Shown one piece after another: positions 56,201 to 64,000 of a DNA stretch of 64,000 nt. The DNA comes from an uncultured Blautia sp. (GTDB lineage: Bacteria; Bacillota; Clostridia; Lachnospirales; Lachnospiraceae). The stretch spans positions 1 to 64,000 of the forward strand of contig UQCM01000009.1 of the NCBI GenBank assembly GCA_900539525.1, in the 5' to 3' direction. The notes beneath the pieces were generated by a model, which saw nothing but the letters and a program-made list of their open reading frames with translations, had not been told where the DNA came from and ran no database searches. A program made the position numbers and the translations under genes. The stretch's first letter is position 1, and every line of letters begins with the position of its first letter.

Positions 56201-58931
56201 TGGAATCATCAATACTGCAGGAGCAGCGCTTACGTATACCCACACTGATCTGGATTACAGTTCCTCCCATACTTATAAGGTGCGTTCAAGAAATGCAGAT
56301 GGATATTCTGCCTGGAGTCAGGAACAGACATTTACGTCCGCAGATGACCCGTGGAAGGATACACCGGATCCTCAGAACATTGAATGGACGGGAACGCTGT
56401 ATGGAAATCACAGAGCAGAACTGGCATTTGATAAGGAATTCCAGGCAGGTGATGGAGGTTTCCACTCGGGGGATAATGCCATTGGACAGACACTGACAGT
56501 AGATTACGGCCTTGCCTGGGAGTTTGACAGAATCGAATATTATCCGCGTGATGATGCCGGAAATGGTACTGTGACAAAGATGCGTCTGGAAACCAGCCTG
56601 GATGGAGTAACCTGGACAGAGGCGAAGGTATTTGACTGGAATGCAAATGCAGAGACAAAGACAATGACGGTCGGTGCAGCTGCCCGGTATATCCGGTTCA
56701 CTCCGCTGGCAGCTGTAGGAAACTTCTTCTCGGCAAGTGAGATCAAGGCATATGTAAAAGAAAATTCCAGGGGCTTTGCAGTGGGAAGCACCCTTGGCAA
56801 TGCAGAGGTAGCTGATGGTGATTATACGAATATGAAGAATTACCTGGGTATGTGCGTGAAGGATGAGACCTTTGTAAATCAGATCCAGAAGCGCTATGGC
56901 GATATCAATGGAAATGGTTATTATGATGCATATGATTATGCCTTTACCATGTTCCAGCTGGATGGCGGCACAAAGAAAAAGGGCAATGTCAGCGGTACGG
57001 TCGGCCTGCAGCCCTCCGTGACAGAAATCGCAGCAGGTGAAACCTTTACGATTGATTTCTATGCAGAGGATACACTTAATGTAAATGCGGCCGGAAAAGT
57101 CATCAGCTATGATCCGGATGTGCTTGAATTTGTATCGGTACAGAAATCAAATGCCATCGAAGACATGGAGGATCTGTCGATTCACAAGACATACGCAGAT
57201 GGTACAGCGTATGTAAATCTGGCATTTGCAAATCGTGGTGACAAAGCGCTGTATAGTGGAAGCGGTACACTGGCGACGGTTACTGTGAAAGCAAAGAAAG
57301 CACTGTCTCTGAGCGGGACGGATGCCATCGATCTGACTGCCGGTATGCTGATCGGTCCGGATTACAGTACAGAAGGCACTGTGCTTCAGGGAACTCTGGA
57401 ATCACCGGTTGTACAGCAGAAGTATCAGCAGAGTGATTTCGCCATCACGATGACAAATGAGAAGCTTCCGACAGATAACGGTACAAATGTATCATCCATG
57501 ATCCAGCAGGGCAGCTACAACGGATTGTTTGACGGAAACAAAGGACGTGATTTTGAGTTTAAGTGGGATATTCAGCAGAATTTTGACAATACAGGGGCTC
57601 TTCCGGCGTATGTTACCCTTCCGGTAACTCTGCATTTCAATCTGAAAAAGCCGGGCACCCTGCGTAAGCTTGTCGTTTATAACGCAAACAAGGCGAACGG
57701 ATATGTGACCGCTGTTAAGGCAAAAGTAAATTATGCAGACGGAACATCCTCGGAAGAATTCACGAAAAACCTGACGGGTTCTTATGAGGACTGGAGTGAT
57801 TACTCTACGTTTACTTTTAGTTTTGCGGATGATAAGGAAGCCGACGGTGCAGATGTGACCATCCTGAAGGCAGTGAAAAGGGATGGTACAGAGATTGCCA
57901 ATATGCTGACACTGGCAGAAATCGACCTCATGGGAAGTAAGGCAGAAGAGCAGACAGATTACACAGGGCTTTCAGAAAAGTATGAAGAGTATGCAAAGAT
58001 TGTAAATACGGACAACAGGTATACGGAAGAAAGCTGGAAGAAATTCCAGGATGCACTTGCGGCAGCAAAGGCAGTACTGGATGATACAGCAGCAGATCAG
58101 GCGGCTGTAGACGCAGCTTTAGAGAATCTGAATCTTGCATATCAGGCTCTGGCAGAGGTACCGGCTGCGGTAGACCGTACAGAGATTACGAATAAGTGCA
58201 ATACCTATGCAGCAGTGACCAACACAGGTAATACGTATACAGCAGAGAGCTGGAAAACCTTCCAGGATGCGCTTGTGGCAGCAAAGGCGGTGCTTGCAGA
58301 TGAAAAATCAGATCAGGCAGTTATAGACAGTGCATTAAAAACACTGGAAGCTGCATATGCCGCATTGAAGAAGGTCTCCGATTCTGGAAAACCAGATCCG
58401 GAAACACCGGAGCCGGGAAATAAGACGCCGGTTGTCAAAGGAAAGATATATACAGTAAACGGAGAGAACTATCAGGTTCTAACAACTTCTGCTGCAGGAG
58501 GAACCGTGAAGTATAACGGATATGCTGGAAATGGCAGGTCCACGGTGAAGATACATGATACTGTAACACTGGAGGGTGCTGTCTATAAGGTGACTGTCAT
58601 CGCAAAGAAGGCACTCTATCAGAAGAGCAAGGTAAAAAAAGTAACAGTTGGCAATAACATTTCCACGATCGAAGCTTCTGCATTTGAGAAGTGTACCGGT
58701 CTGAAATCTGTCACTCTCGGGAAAAATGTGAAGTCCATCGGCAAGCATGCGTTCTGTGGAGACAAGAAGCTCCGTACGATGATCGTGAAAAGTACAAAGC
58801 TGAAAAAGGTGGCAAAGCATTCACTGGCACAGGTGAAGAATCTGAAAGTAAAGGCCCCGAAGAAACAGATGAAGAAGTATGCGAAGCTTTTCAAAGGAAA
58901 GGGCGCTGCCGGTCTAAAGGTAGTAAAATAA
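53235..58931 (+). CDS. Secreted multidomain GH31 glycosidase, candidate alpha-N-acetylgalactosaminidase
   Basis: An 1898-residue exported enzyme. Residues 1-40 are a signal peptide. A GH31 N-terminal domain and catalytic barrel cover about 45-800; the nucleophile is probably Asp486 in LKTDVAWVGYGYS and the acid/base Asp537 in WTGDQYGGNW. The KTDVAWVG form resembles, as I recall, the GH31 alpha-GalNAcases rather than alpha-glucosidases. Then come fibronectin III (about 969-1036), a discoidin/CBM32-like domain (1037-1175), a dockerin-like loop DINGNGYYDAYDY, a cohesin-like sandwich (about 1256-1390), a second discoidin-like region (1397-1572), two FIVAR helical modules (1574-1715) and a BspA-like leucine-rich end. 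No LPXTG is seen. Mucin glycan use is the likely role. AAGGAG precedes the ATG. Confidence 0.88.
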   Translation: MRKVRHLKKAGQKTIAFMIALGLTVSLMPAAPVLPTKAADFTGTLTEVKGVERDKTDVNIVWVTFNDNVKAKLTFLDNGIFRYNVDPTGEFSNYAVPRSSSHAARIQQYPDTSVKYAHPEASVESSTDAFTVKAGDVTVIFDKDTAKMTIKDGSKTVMEEKEALSINGTSTVQTLVKQEDENFYGGGTQNGRFVHTGEKIHIANESGWTDGGVASPNPFYYTTGGYGVLRNTFRDGDYDFGKAKDGTVTAEHEENEFDAYYFVSDASDGRGVAQELLQGYYKVTGNPALLPEYAFYEGHLNAYNRDSWSDTSGQKAWTIKGTDSASSEGTTIYESGMAAGYKLSDGMFSESLNGTGPTVAADKYPNVTTPYKYSARAVIDQYVDYDMPLGYFLPNDGYGAGYGQNGYGMTGGVNTDGSSSAERLAAVDANVANLKAFADYAKTKGVETGLWTQSYLVPDSNPNTEWQLLRDFKKEVQAGVTTLKTDVAWVGYGYSMQLDGVKTAYDTATTTVNYRPNIISLDGWAGSQRYNSIWTGDQYGGNWEYIRFHIPTYIGTSLSGNPNVGSDMDGIFSGDKIVSTRDYQWKIFTQEMLNMDGWGSYAKTPYTFGDPYTGINRMYLKTKAKLMPYLYTTAYSSSNINTGNQDTGLPMIRAMFLEYPDDPYAFSRSMQYQFMFGSQFLVAPIYQNTADTQGTGDDVRNNIYLPDKDAVWVDFFTGEQYRGGQTLNNFAAPLWKLPVFVKNGSIIPQYEENNSPSEIDRTNRIVEFWPAGSTEYTAVEDDGTYIENEITEDVEYGKIDNISYGDHVSTTYTSEVSGTTATLTAEKSAGTYTGYQQNKNTTFVVHVSQKPTGITAKNGETALNTAEVTTKEAFEQAVPEAGKAVWFYDAAPEIETYASEKETEFKNMVKDVKVAPKLYVKFAKADAKAVDQTLVIDGFANDGNLPAEKENTGLGVPTLTEDEEARTPSSITVNWTAVEGATSYEVMVDGIINTAGAALTYTHTDLDYSSSHTYKVRSRNADGYSAWSQEQTFTSADDPWKDTPDPQNIEWTGTLYGNHRAELAFDKEFQAGDGGFHSGDNAIGQTLTVDYGLAWEFDRIEYYPRDDAGNGTVTKMRLETSLDGVTWTEAKVFDWNANAETKTMTVGAAARYIRFTPLAAVGNFFSASEIKAYVKENSRGFAVGSTLGNAEVADGDYTNMKNYLGMCVKDETFVNQIQKRYGDINGNGYYDAYDYAFTMFQLDGGTKKKGNVSGTVGLQPSVTEIAAGETFTIDFYAEDTLNVNAAGKVISYDPDVLEFVSVQKSNAIEDMEDLSIHKTYADGTAYVNLAFANRGDKALYSGSGTLATVTVKAKKALSLSGTDAIDLTAGMLIGPDYSTEGTVLQGTLESPVVQQKYQQSDFAITMTNEKLPTDNGTNVSSMIQQGSYNGLFDGNKGRDFEFKWDIQQNFDNTGALPAYVTLPVTLHFNLKKPGTLRKLVVYNANKANGYVTAVKAKVNYADGTSSEEFTKNLTGSYEDWSDYSTFTFSFADDKEADGADVTILKAVKRDGTEIANMLTLAEIDLMGSKAEEQTDYTGLSEKYEEYAKIVNTDNRYTEESWKKFQDALAAAKAVLDDTAADQAAVDAALENLNLAYQALAEVPAAVDRTEITNKCNTYAAVTNTGNTYTAESWKTFQDALVAAKAVLADEKSDQAVIDSALKTLEAAYAALKKVSDSGKPDPETPEPGNKTPVVKGKIYTVNGENYQVLTTSAAGGTVKYNGYAGNGRSTVKIHDTVTLEGAVYKVTVIAKKALYQKSKVKKVTVGNNISTIEASAFEKCTGLKSVTLGKNVKSIGKHAFCGDKKLRTMIVKSTKLKKVAKHSLAQVKNLKVKAPKKQMKKYAKLFKGKGAAGLKVVK

Positions 58932-58944
58932 CATCACATCTGAT

Positions 58945-58980
58945 AAAGAACACGCAGCTTACAGGCTGCGTGTTCTTTTT
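58945..58980 (+). terminator. Terminator after the GH31 gene
   Basis: AAAGAACACGCAGC and GCTGCGTGTTCTTT form a 14-bp stem followed by T residues. Confidence 0.9.
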
Positions 58981-59048
58981 AGGGATGGTTGACATCCTAT
59001 GCCAACATTGATAAAATAGCCGTGGCTGTCCAGAACAGAAGGGCAAAG

Positions 59049-59088
59049 GTTACTGTCCACTTCGTGACCAGTAACACGCTTCCTGATG
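59049..59088 (-). repeat. Repeat family A, right-end fragment A8, reversed
   Basis: The segment starting GTTACTGTCCACTTCGTGAC and ending in AACACGCTTC matches the reversed right end of family A, with two or three changes. It lies upstream of prfC. Confidence 0.75.
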
Positions 59089-59142
59089 TTCTGAAAAGAC
59101 AAAGATAACCGGAGAAACAAGAAAATAAGTGGAGGAATCACT

Positions 59143-60729
59143 GTGACTGATATAAGAAAAGAAATTGAAAAACGCCGGACATTTGCCATCATTTCTCACC
59201 CGGATGCCGGAAAGACAACGCTGACAGAAAAGTTTCTTCTTTACGGAGGAGCGATCAATCTGGCTGGTTCCGTAAAGGGAAAGGCAACGGCAAGACATGC
59301 CGTATCAGACTGGATGGAGATTGAGAAAGAGAGAGGTATTTCCGTCACCTCATCCGTGCTGCAGTTTAACTATGGAGGATACTGTATCAATATCCTGGAT
59401 ACACCGGGACATCAGGACTTCTCGGAGGATACCTACCGGACACTGATGGCGGCAGATTCTGCTGTCATGGTTATCGATGCGTCGAAGGGTGTGGAGGCAC
59501 AGACAAGAAAGCTTTTTAAGGTCTGTGTCATGCGTCATATCCCCATCTTTACCTTTATCAATAAGATGGACCGGGATGCCAATGATACCTTTGAGCTTCT
59601 GGATGATATCGAAAAGGAGCTGGGAATCGCCACCTGTCCCATCAACTGGCCGATCGGTTCCGGTAAGAGCTTCAAGGGCGTGTACGAGCGCGGAAGTAAG
59701 AAGATCACTGTATTTACCGATACCGAAAAGGGAACGAAGGAAGGAGAGGCCAGAGAGATTCCGCTGGATTCCCCGGAATTTGATGAAGTCGTTGACGAAT
59801 ATCAGAAGAGTCAGTTACTGGAGGAAATCGAGCTTCTGGACGGTGCCAGCGCAGAGTTTGATCAGGAGCTGGTGAGCAAGGGAGAACTGTCACCTGTATT
59901 TTTCGGGTCGGCACTTACGAATTTCGGCGTGGAGATCTTTCTGAAGCATTTCCTTTCCATGACCACATCTCCGCTTCCGCGAAAAGCAGATATCGGTATT
60001 GTGGATCCGATGGAAGAAGATTTTTCCGCTTTTGTATTTAAGATTCAGGCGAATATGAATAAGGCACATCGCGACAGGATCGCCTTTATGCGCATCTGCT
60101 CCGGTGAGTTCGATGCAGGCATGGAGGTTTATCATGTGCAGGGTGACAGAAAGCAGAGACTTTCCCAGCCCCAGCAGATGATGGCACAGGAACGTCACAT
60201 CGTGGACAAGGCTTATGCGGGAGACATTATCGGCGTCTTTGATCCGGGTATCTTTTCCATTGGTGACACGATATGTATGCCTGGAAAGAAATTTGCCTAT
60301 GAAGGCATACCGACTTTCGCCCCGGAGCATTTTGCGAGAGTGCGTCAGGTCGATACCATGAAGCGGAAGCAGTTCGTCAAGGGAATCAACCAGATCGCCC
60401 AGGAAGGTGCGATACAGATCTTTCAGGAATACAACACCGGTATGGAGGAGATCATCGTAGGCGTGGTAGGTGTGCTGCAGTTTGAGGTTCTTAAGTACCG
60501 CCTGGAAAACGAATACAATGTGGACATCCGTCTGGAGACGCTTCCGTACGAGCACATCCGCTGGATCGAAAATAAAGATATCGATCTGAATAAACTGGTG
60601 GGAACTTCCGATATGAAGAAAGTCAGGGATCTGAAAGGAAATCCGCTTCTGCTCTGGGTAAATTCCTGGAGCATTGGCATGACGCTGGACCGGAACGAAG
60701 GATTGCAGCTGGCGGAGTTTGGAAGATAG
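59143..60729 (+). CDS. prfC: Peptide chain release factor 3
   Basis: RF3 is a translational GTPase that recycles RF1/RF2 from the ribosome. The 528-residue protein has G1 SHPDAGKTTLTEKFLLYGG near residue 18, the RF3-typical KERGISVTSSVLQF, G3 DTPGHQDFSEDTYRT and G4 NKMDRD. The start codon is GTG at 59143 with GGAGG seven bases upstream. It stands alone between repeat copies, so it is probably monocistronic. It is distinguished from EF-G by length and by the SVTSSVLQF block. Confidence 0.96.
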   Translation: MTDIRKEIEKRRTFAIISHPDAGKTTLTEKFLLYGGAINLAGSVKGKATARHAVSDWMEIEKERGISVTSSVLQFNYGGYCINILDTPGHQDFSEDTYRTLMAADSAVMVIDASKGVEAQTRKLFKVCVMRHIPIFTFINKMDRDANDTFELLDDIEKELGIATCPINWPIGSGKSFKGVYERGSKKITVFTDTEKGTKEGEAREIPLDSPEFDEVVDEYQKSQLLEEIELLDGASAEFDQELVSKGELSPVFFGSALTNFGVEIFLKHFLSMTTSPLPRKADIGIVDPMEEDFSAFVFKIQANMNKAHRDRIAFMRICSGEFDAGMEVYHVQGDRKQRLSQPQQMMAQERHIVDKAYAGDIIGVFDPGIFSIGDTICMPGKKFAYEGIPTFAPEHFARVRQVDTMKRKQFVKGINQIAQEGAIQIFQEYNTGMEEIIVGVVGVLQFEVLKYRLENEYNVDIRLETLPYEHIRWIENKDIDLNKLVGTSDMKKVRDLKGNPLLLWVNSWSIGMTLDRNEGLQLAEFGR

Positions 60730-60757
60730 CATTTTTGCCAGATGGGGACTGTCAAGA

Positions 60758-60913
60758 GTTACTGTTCACACGTCAGCCAGTTCGAGGTGTTTTTTGTGAG
60801 TGTAGCGAAGCGAAAGTCACATAAAAACCCGAGAGTAGCAGCGCGATATGATGCAGAATGCATCATATCTGTGCATCGCGAAGCGTGTTACTGGTCACGG
60901 AGTGAACAGTAAG
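60758..60913 (+). repeat. Repeat family A, full copy A4
   Basis: A 156-base copy from GTTACTGTTCAC to GTGAACAGTAAG, nearly identical to A2 and A3 and with the best left terminal repeat. It fills most of the gap between prfC and the Asp23 gene. Confidence 0.92.
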
Positions 60914-60941
60914 CGTTAAGATAGAGAAACGAAAAATTTGA

Positions 60942-60971
60942 TTGCCAACTTCCCGCATCTTGGTATATAAT
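60942..60971 (+). promoter_or_regulatory. Promoter of the Asp23-nusB-xse run
   Basis: TTGCCA (60942-60947) and TATAAT (60966-60971) are separated by 18 bases, starting 29 bases after the end of repeat A4. Confidence 0.7.
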
Positions 60972-61014
60972 AAGAACCATACAAGCATCCACAGAGAAAC
61001 GAGGAGGTCTTTAC

Positions 61015-61401
61015 ATGAGCAGGGAAGAAAATCAGAATAATTATACATTACAGAGCGATGAGAGCTTCGGACAGGTGCAGATAGCAGATGAGGTTGTGGC
61101 GATCATTGCAGGGCTGGCAGCTACCGAGGTCGAGGGCGTTGCAAGTATGGCAGGGAATATCACGAATGAGCTGGTTGGAAAGCTTGGAATGAAGAATCTT
61201 TCCAAGGGGATCAAGGTTGCCGTTGAGGACGGCGTGGTACAGGTAGACGTAGCGCTGAATATAGCATACGGATACAGTGTTCCGAAGACCTGCCAGAAGG
61301 TACAGGAAAAAGTAAAAGCGTCCATTGAAAACATGACCGGATTAGAAGTATCCAGTGTAAATATACGGATTGCCAGTGTGAGCATGGAAAAACGTAAATG
61401 A
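61015..61401 (+). CDS. Asp23/Gls24-family envelope stress protein
   Basis: A 128-residue protein of the Asp23/Gls24 (YloU/AmaP) family, which is membrane-associated and often linked to envelope stress. The pattern GQVQIADEVVAIIAGLAATEVEGVASMAG (about residues 19-47) and the ending VSSVNIRIASVSM are typical. GAGGAGG precedes the ATG. In Firmicutes this gene often precedes nusB, as here. A terminator-like hairpin separates the two genes. Confidence 0.92.
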   Translation: MSREENQNNYTLQSDESFGQVQIADEVVAIIAGLAATEVEGVASMAGNITNELVGKLGMKNLSKGIKVAVEDGVVQVDVALNIAYGYSVPKTCQKVQEKVKASIENMTGLEVSSVNIRIASVSMEKRK

Positions 61402-61408
61402 TTTATAG

Positions 61409-61438
61409 AGGGATGTCTGGTTTCAGACATCCCTTTTA
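61409..61438 (+). terminator. Hairpin between the Asp23 and nusB genes
   Basis: AGGGATGTCTG and CAGACATCCCT pair around GTTT and are followed by TTT. It may partly separate expression of the two genes. Confidence 0.8.
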
Positions 61439-61454
61439 TTGGAAAGGAAAAGCG

Positions 61455-61850
61455 ATGACAAGACATGAATTAAGAGAACATATTTTCAGACTGCTCTTTA
61501 TGGTGGAGTTTCATGAGCACGAGGAGCTGCCGGAGCAGGTAATCCTTTATTTTGACGAGATGGGGGAGGCTTCCGAGAAGGATCTGGCATACATCGAAGA
61601 AAAGTATGCAAAGATTAAGGAATTGATCCCTGAGATTGATGAAGCGATCAATGCGGCAGTGACAGGATGGAAAACAGCACGTATGGGAAAAGCGGAGCTG
61701 TCCATTCTGCGCCTGGCAGTCTATGAACTGAAATATGACACTGAGATTCCGACGGGAGTAGCGATCAACGAAGCCGTTGAACTGGGGAAAACCTTCTGTG
61801 GAGAAGAATCGCCCGCATTTATCAACGGAATTCTGGCAAAACTGGTATAG
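61455..61850 (+). CDS. nusB: Transcription antitermination protein NusB
   Basis: NusB works with NusE in processive antitermination of rRNA operons. The 131-residue all-helical protein has LREHIFRLLFMVEFH at the start, the motif LRLAVYELKYDTEIPTGVAI near residue 79 and NEAVELGKTFCGEESPAFINGIL at the end. The ATG at 61455 is preceded by AAAGGAAAAG; a longer frame that begins inside the hairpin is not supported. It lies 12 bases before xseA. Confidence 0.95.
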   Translation: MTRHELREHIFRLLFMVEFHEHEELPEQVILYFDEMGEASEKDLAYIEEKYAKIKELIPEIDEAINAAVTGWKTARMGKAELSILRLAVYELKYDTEIPTGVAINEAVELGKTFCGEESPAFINGILAKLV

Positions 61851-61862
61851 ACGGCGAAAACC

Positions 61863-63104
61863 ATGCAGAAAAGAGCTTATTCCGTAGGGCAGATCAACAC
61901 ATATATAAAAAACATGTTTACCCGGGACTTTGTGCTGAAGCGCATTTATGTCAAGGGTGAGGTTTCCAACTGTAAATACCACACTTCAGGACATATCTAC
62001 TTTTCGTTGAAGGATGAGACGGGAAGTATTGCCTGTATTATGTTTGCAGGTATGAGAAAGGGACTGGCTTTCCATATGGAGAACGGTCAGCAGGTGGTAG
62101 TACTGGGCAGTGTAAATGTCTATGAGAGAGACGGAAGATACCAGCTTTATGCCAGTGAGATCATACTGGACGGTGCAGGCCTTTTATATGAAAGGTTTGA
62201 GGCGCTGAAAAGAGAGCTGGAGGAAATGGGGATGTTCGCACCGGAGTACAAGCAGCCGATACCGAAGCATATCCGAAGGCTGGGAATTGTCACAGCACCT
62301 ACCGGGGCGGCCATTCGTGATATGATGAATATTTCGTCAAGAAGAAATCCATACGTTCAGCTTATCCTGTATCCGGCCCTGGTGCAGGGAGAGGGTGCAG
62401 CCGACAGTATCGTGAGAGGAATCCAGACCCTGGATTCCTATGGAGTCGATACGATGATCGTGGGAAGAGGGGGAGGATCCATTGAGGATCTCTGGGCCTT
62501 CAATGAAGAAAAGGTGGCAAGAGCGATTTTCGCGTGCAGTACCCCCGTGATTTCTGCAGTCGGCCATGAGACGGATGTAACGATTGCTGACTTTGTGGCA
62601 GATCTTCGTGCTCCGACTCCTTCGGCAGCGGCAGAGCTGGCCGTAGAAGATATCCGTCTGGTGCAGGAGAGACTTTTGCAGTATCAGATCCATCTGAACC
62701 GCCGGATGGGGGACAGGATCCGTGAAGAAAGACTGCGTCTTTCGGGCTATCGGACAAAACTGACCTATCTGAGTCCCGAGAACCAGCTCCGGGAAAAGCA
62801 GCAGATGCTTGTGGAGCGCGAGGAGAGACTTTCTTCACTGATGGAACAGAAGCTCAGACAGAAGCGTCACCAGCTGGAGCTGTATATCGAAAAACTGAAA
62901 GGGCTTTCGCCCCTGGACAAGCTGAGCCGGGGATATGCGTATCTGTCTGACGAGGAGAACAGAAAGATTACTTCCGTGTCACAGATGCAGGAAGGAAGCA
63001 GAGTACAGATCTATGTGAGGGACGGAAGTGTGACGGCATATGTAGAAGAAGTTCACCGATTAAATAGATTCCCGGATAATCAGAAAGAATCTGATATGGG
63101 TTGA
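61863..63104 (+). CDS. xseA: Exodeoxyribonuclease VII large subunit
   Basis: XseA is the catalytic subunit of exonuclease VII, which degrades single-stranded DNA. The 413-residue protein has an N-terminal OB fold (YVKGEVSNCKYHTSGHIYFS), the catalytic region with TAPTGAAIRDM, GRGGGSIEDLWAFNEE and GHETDVTIADFVADLRAPTP, and a C-terminal coiled coil. The ribosome-binding site is weak, so translation may be coupled to nusB. The gap to xseB is about 140 bases without a clear promoter. Confidence 0.96.
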   Translation: MQKRAYSVGQINTYIKNMFTRDFVLKRIYVKGEVSNCKYHTSGHIYFSLKDETGSIACIMFAGMRKGLAFHMENGQQVVVLGSVNVYERDGRYQLYASEIILDGAGLLYERFEALKRELEEMGMFAPEYKQPIPKHIRRLGIVTAPTGAAIRDMMNISSRRNPYVQLILYPALVQGEGAADSIVRGIQTLDSYGVDTMIVGRGGGSIEDLWAFNEEKVARAIFACSTPVISAVGHETDVTIADFVADLRAPTPSAAAELAVEDIRLVQERLLQYQIHLNRRMGDRIREERLRLSGYRTKLTYLSPENQLREKQQMLVEREERLSSLMEQKLRQKRHQLELYIEKLKGLSPLDKLSRGYAYLSDEENRKITSVSQMQEGSRVQIYVRDGSVTAYVEEVHRLNRFPDNQKESDMG

Positions 63105-63242
63105 AGAAGACAGGACGATACAAATTGAGCCGTCAGGAATAGTAGTGATGGATGACGGAAGATATGGAAAAATCATGGTAAATATATGAAACCGTCAAAA
63201 CATATTGAGTAACATGCATATGCATAAAATCCGGGAGGGAAA

Positions 63243-63482
63243 ATGGCAGAAAATAAAGAAAAGCAGTCAGGGTCACAGAACGGGGAAATGACTCTGGAGG
63301 AGGCATTTCAGCAGCTGGATCAGACGATCGAGGCACTGGAAAGCAGAGAGATCACTCTTGAAGATTCCTTTGTGCAATACCGGAAGGGAATGGAGCTGCT
63401 CAGGCAGTGCAGCGAAAAGATTGATACCGTAGAGAAAAAGATGCTGGTTCTAAATGAGAATGGAGAAGCCTATGAATTTTAA
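63243..63482 (+). CDS. xseB: Exodeoxyribonuclease VII small subunit
   Basis: A 79-residue helical protein with the XseB pattern EEAFQQLDQTIEALESREI and LEDSFVQYRKGMELLRQC. It binds the coiled coil of XseA. GGGAGGG precedes the ATG. It overlaps the ispA start by 11 bases. Confidence 0.95.
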   Translation: MAENKEKQSGSQNGEMTLEEAFQQLDQTIEALESREITLEDSFVQYRKGMELLRQCSEKIDTVEKKMLVLNENGEAYEF

Positions 63483-64000
63483 TGAGGAATTGAAGATACG
63501 CACAGCCAGGGTGCAGAAGATCATTGAATCCTGGCTGCCGGAAGCGGAAGGCTTTCAGAAGACGGTGCTGGAGGCAATGAACTACAGCATGCTGGCCGGT
63601 GGCAAAAGGCTCCGCCCCATGCTGATGCAGGAAACCTATCATCTGTTCGGGGGAGAAGGCAGGATCATAGAGCCGTTTATGGCAGCGATGGAAATGATCC
63701 ACACCTATTCGCTGGTTCATGATGATCTTCCGGCACTGGACGGGGATGAATACCGGAGAGGGCGGAAGACGACCTGGGTAGTCTATGGGGAAACCATGGG
63801 AATCCTTGCCGGTGACGGTCTGTTAAATTATGCCTATGAAACGGCATGCGAAGCCTTCAAGATGGAGCCGGGAAATCCGTACATCGGGCAGGCACTGTCT
63901 GTACTGGCCAGAAAGTCCGGTGTCTACGGGATGCTGGGAGGACAGTGTACGGATGTGGAGGCAGTGGGAAAGACACTTTCCCGTGAGAAGCTGGATTTCA
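63472..64000 (+). CDS. ispA: Farnesyl diphosphate synthase, cut by the window end
   Basis: The first 176 codons of a polyprenyl synthetase that condenses IPP with allylic diphosphates. Visible are LAGGKRLRPML near residue 42, the first aspartate-rich motif DDLPALDGDEYRRGRKTTW near residue 83, AGDGLLNYAYE and GGQCTDVEA. The protein runs off the right edge. The ATG overlaps the end of xseB, so the two are coupled. With ispH elsewhere in the window it belongs to isoprenoid synthesis. Confidence 0.93.
   Translation, partial: MNFNEELKIRTARVQKIIESWLPEAEGFQKTVLEAMNYSMLAGGKRLRPMLMQETYHLFGGEGRIIEPFMAAMEMIHTYSLVHDDLPALDGDEYRRGRKTTWVVYGETMGILAGDGLLNYAYETACEAFKMEPGNPYIGQALSVLARKSGVYGMLGGQCTDVEAVGKTLSREKLDF

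Noticed and set aside
55659..56270. 203-residue frame antisense to the GH31 gene
   Set aside because: Low-complexity shadow of the repeat-rich glycosidase.

Overview
The window is an ordinary chromosomal stretch of a Gram-positive gut anaerobe, most probably a member of the Lachnospiraceae (Clostridium cluster XIVa). This is inferred from the gene content: an Rnf operon in the clostridial order C-D-G-E-A-B, the forespore sigma factor SigG, a YlmC/YmxH protein, the DUF5717/DUF5716 gene set that I know only from this family, several CmpB-type (PF06541) membrane proteins, and a large secreted mucin/host-glycan type GH31 enzyme. I cannot name the species. No rRNA, tRNA, CRISPR array, phage or complete insertion sequence was seen.

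Layout. 1-6.1 kb: a small minus-strand membrane protein, then a folate operon (folC-folE-HD protein-folP-folBK) that runs on into pheA. 6.1-12.6 kb: a DUF815 ATPase, an exopolyphosphatase, polyphosphate kinase and a duplicated CmpB-type membrane protein. 12.6-14.8 kb: a HAD hydrolase and a PHP phosphoesterase on the minus strand. 14.8-22.9 kb: a MoxR/VWA pair, a BaiN-like flavoprotein, cmk-ispH-rpsA and a C39-like membrane protein. 23-30.2 kb: an RNase H-like nuclease (minus), another CmpB-type protein and the six rnf genes. 30.4-34 kb: a cell-wall-binding repeat protein, then apbE and a TrpB2 on the minus strand. 34.1-38.3 kb: galK-galT, a PAP2-like protein and ylmC. 38.4-45.4 kb: sigG, nrdR and the three-gene DUF5717/DUF5716/helical-repeat set. 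45.5-48.1 kb: an amino-acid ABC importer. 48.2-52.9 kb: purF, purB and purA with a structured RNA candidate between purF and purB. 53.2-58.9 kb: the 1898-residue GH31 enzyme. 59.1-64 kb: prfC, an Asp23/Gls24 protein, nusB, xseA, xseB and the start of ispA, which runs off the window.

Many of the larger intergenic gaps carry copies or fragments of two dispersed repeat families. Family A (about 156 bp, ends GTTACTGTTCAC/GTGAACAGTAAC) has three full and several partial copies. Family B (about 150 bp, ends GTAACTGTTCAGAGTC/GACTCTGAACAGTTAC) has one full and several partial copies. Both have terminal inverted repeats and foldable interiors, so they look like non-autonomous mobile elements. One family A copy has landed at the very end of rnfB and now encodes its last residues.

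Working together: ApbE (31.6 kb) is the expected flavin-attaching enzyme for RnfG and RnfD (26-28 kb). The folate genes supply the pathway from GTP to folylpolyglutamate except for one dephosphorylation step, for which the HD protein is a candidate. GalK and GalT feed galactose into the Leloir pathway. PurF, PurB and PurA cover the entry and the AMP branch of purine synthesis. The best candidates for an undescribed system are the DUF5717/DUF5716/helical-repeat operon, whose middle protein looks like a degenerate Hsp70/actin-fold ATPase, and the solo structured RNA before purB, which resembles (from memory) HEARO/omega-type RNAs of IS200/IS605 relatives but has no protein gene beside it.
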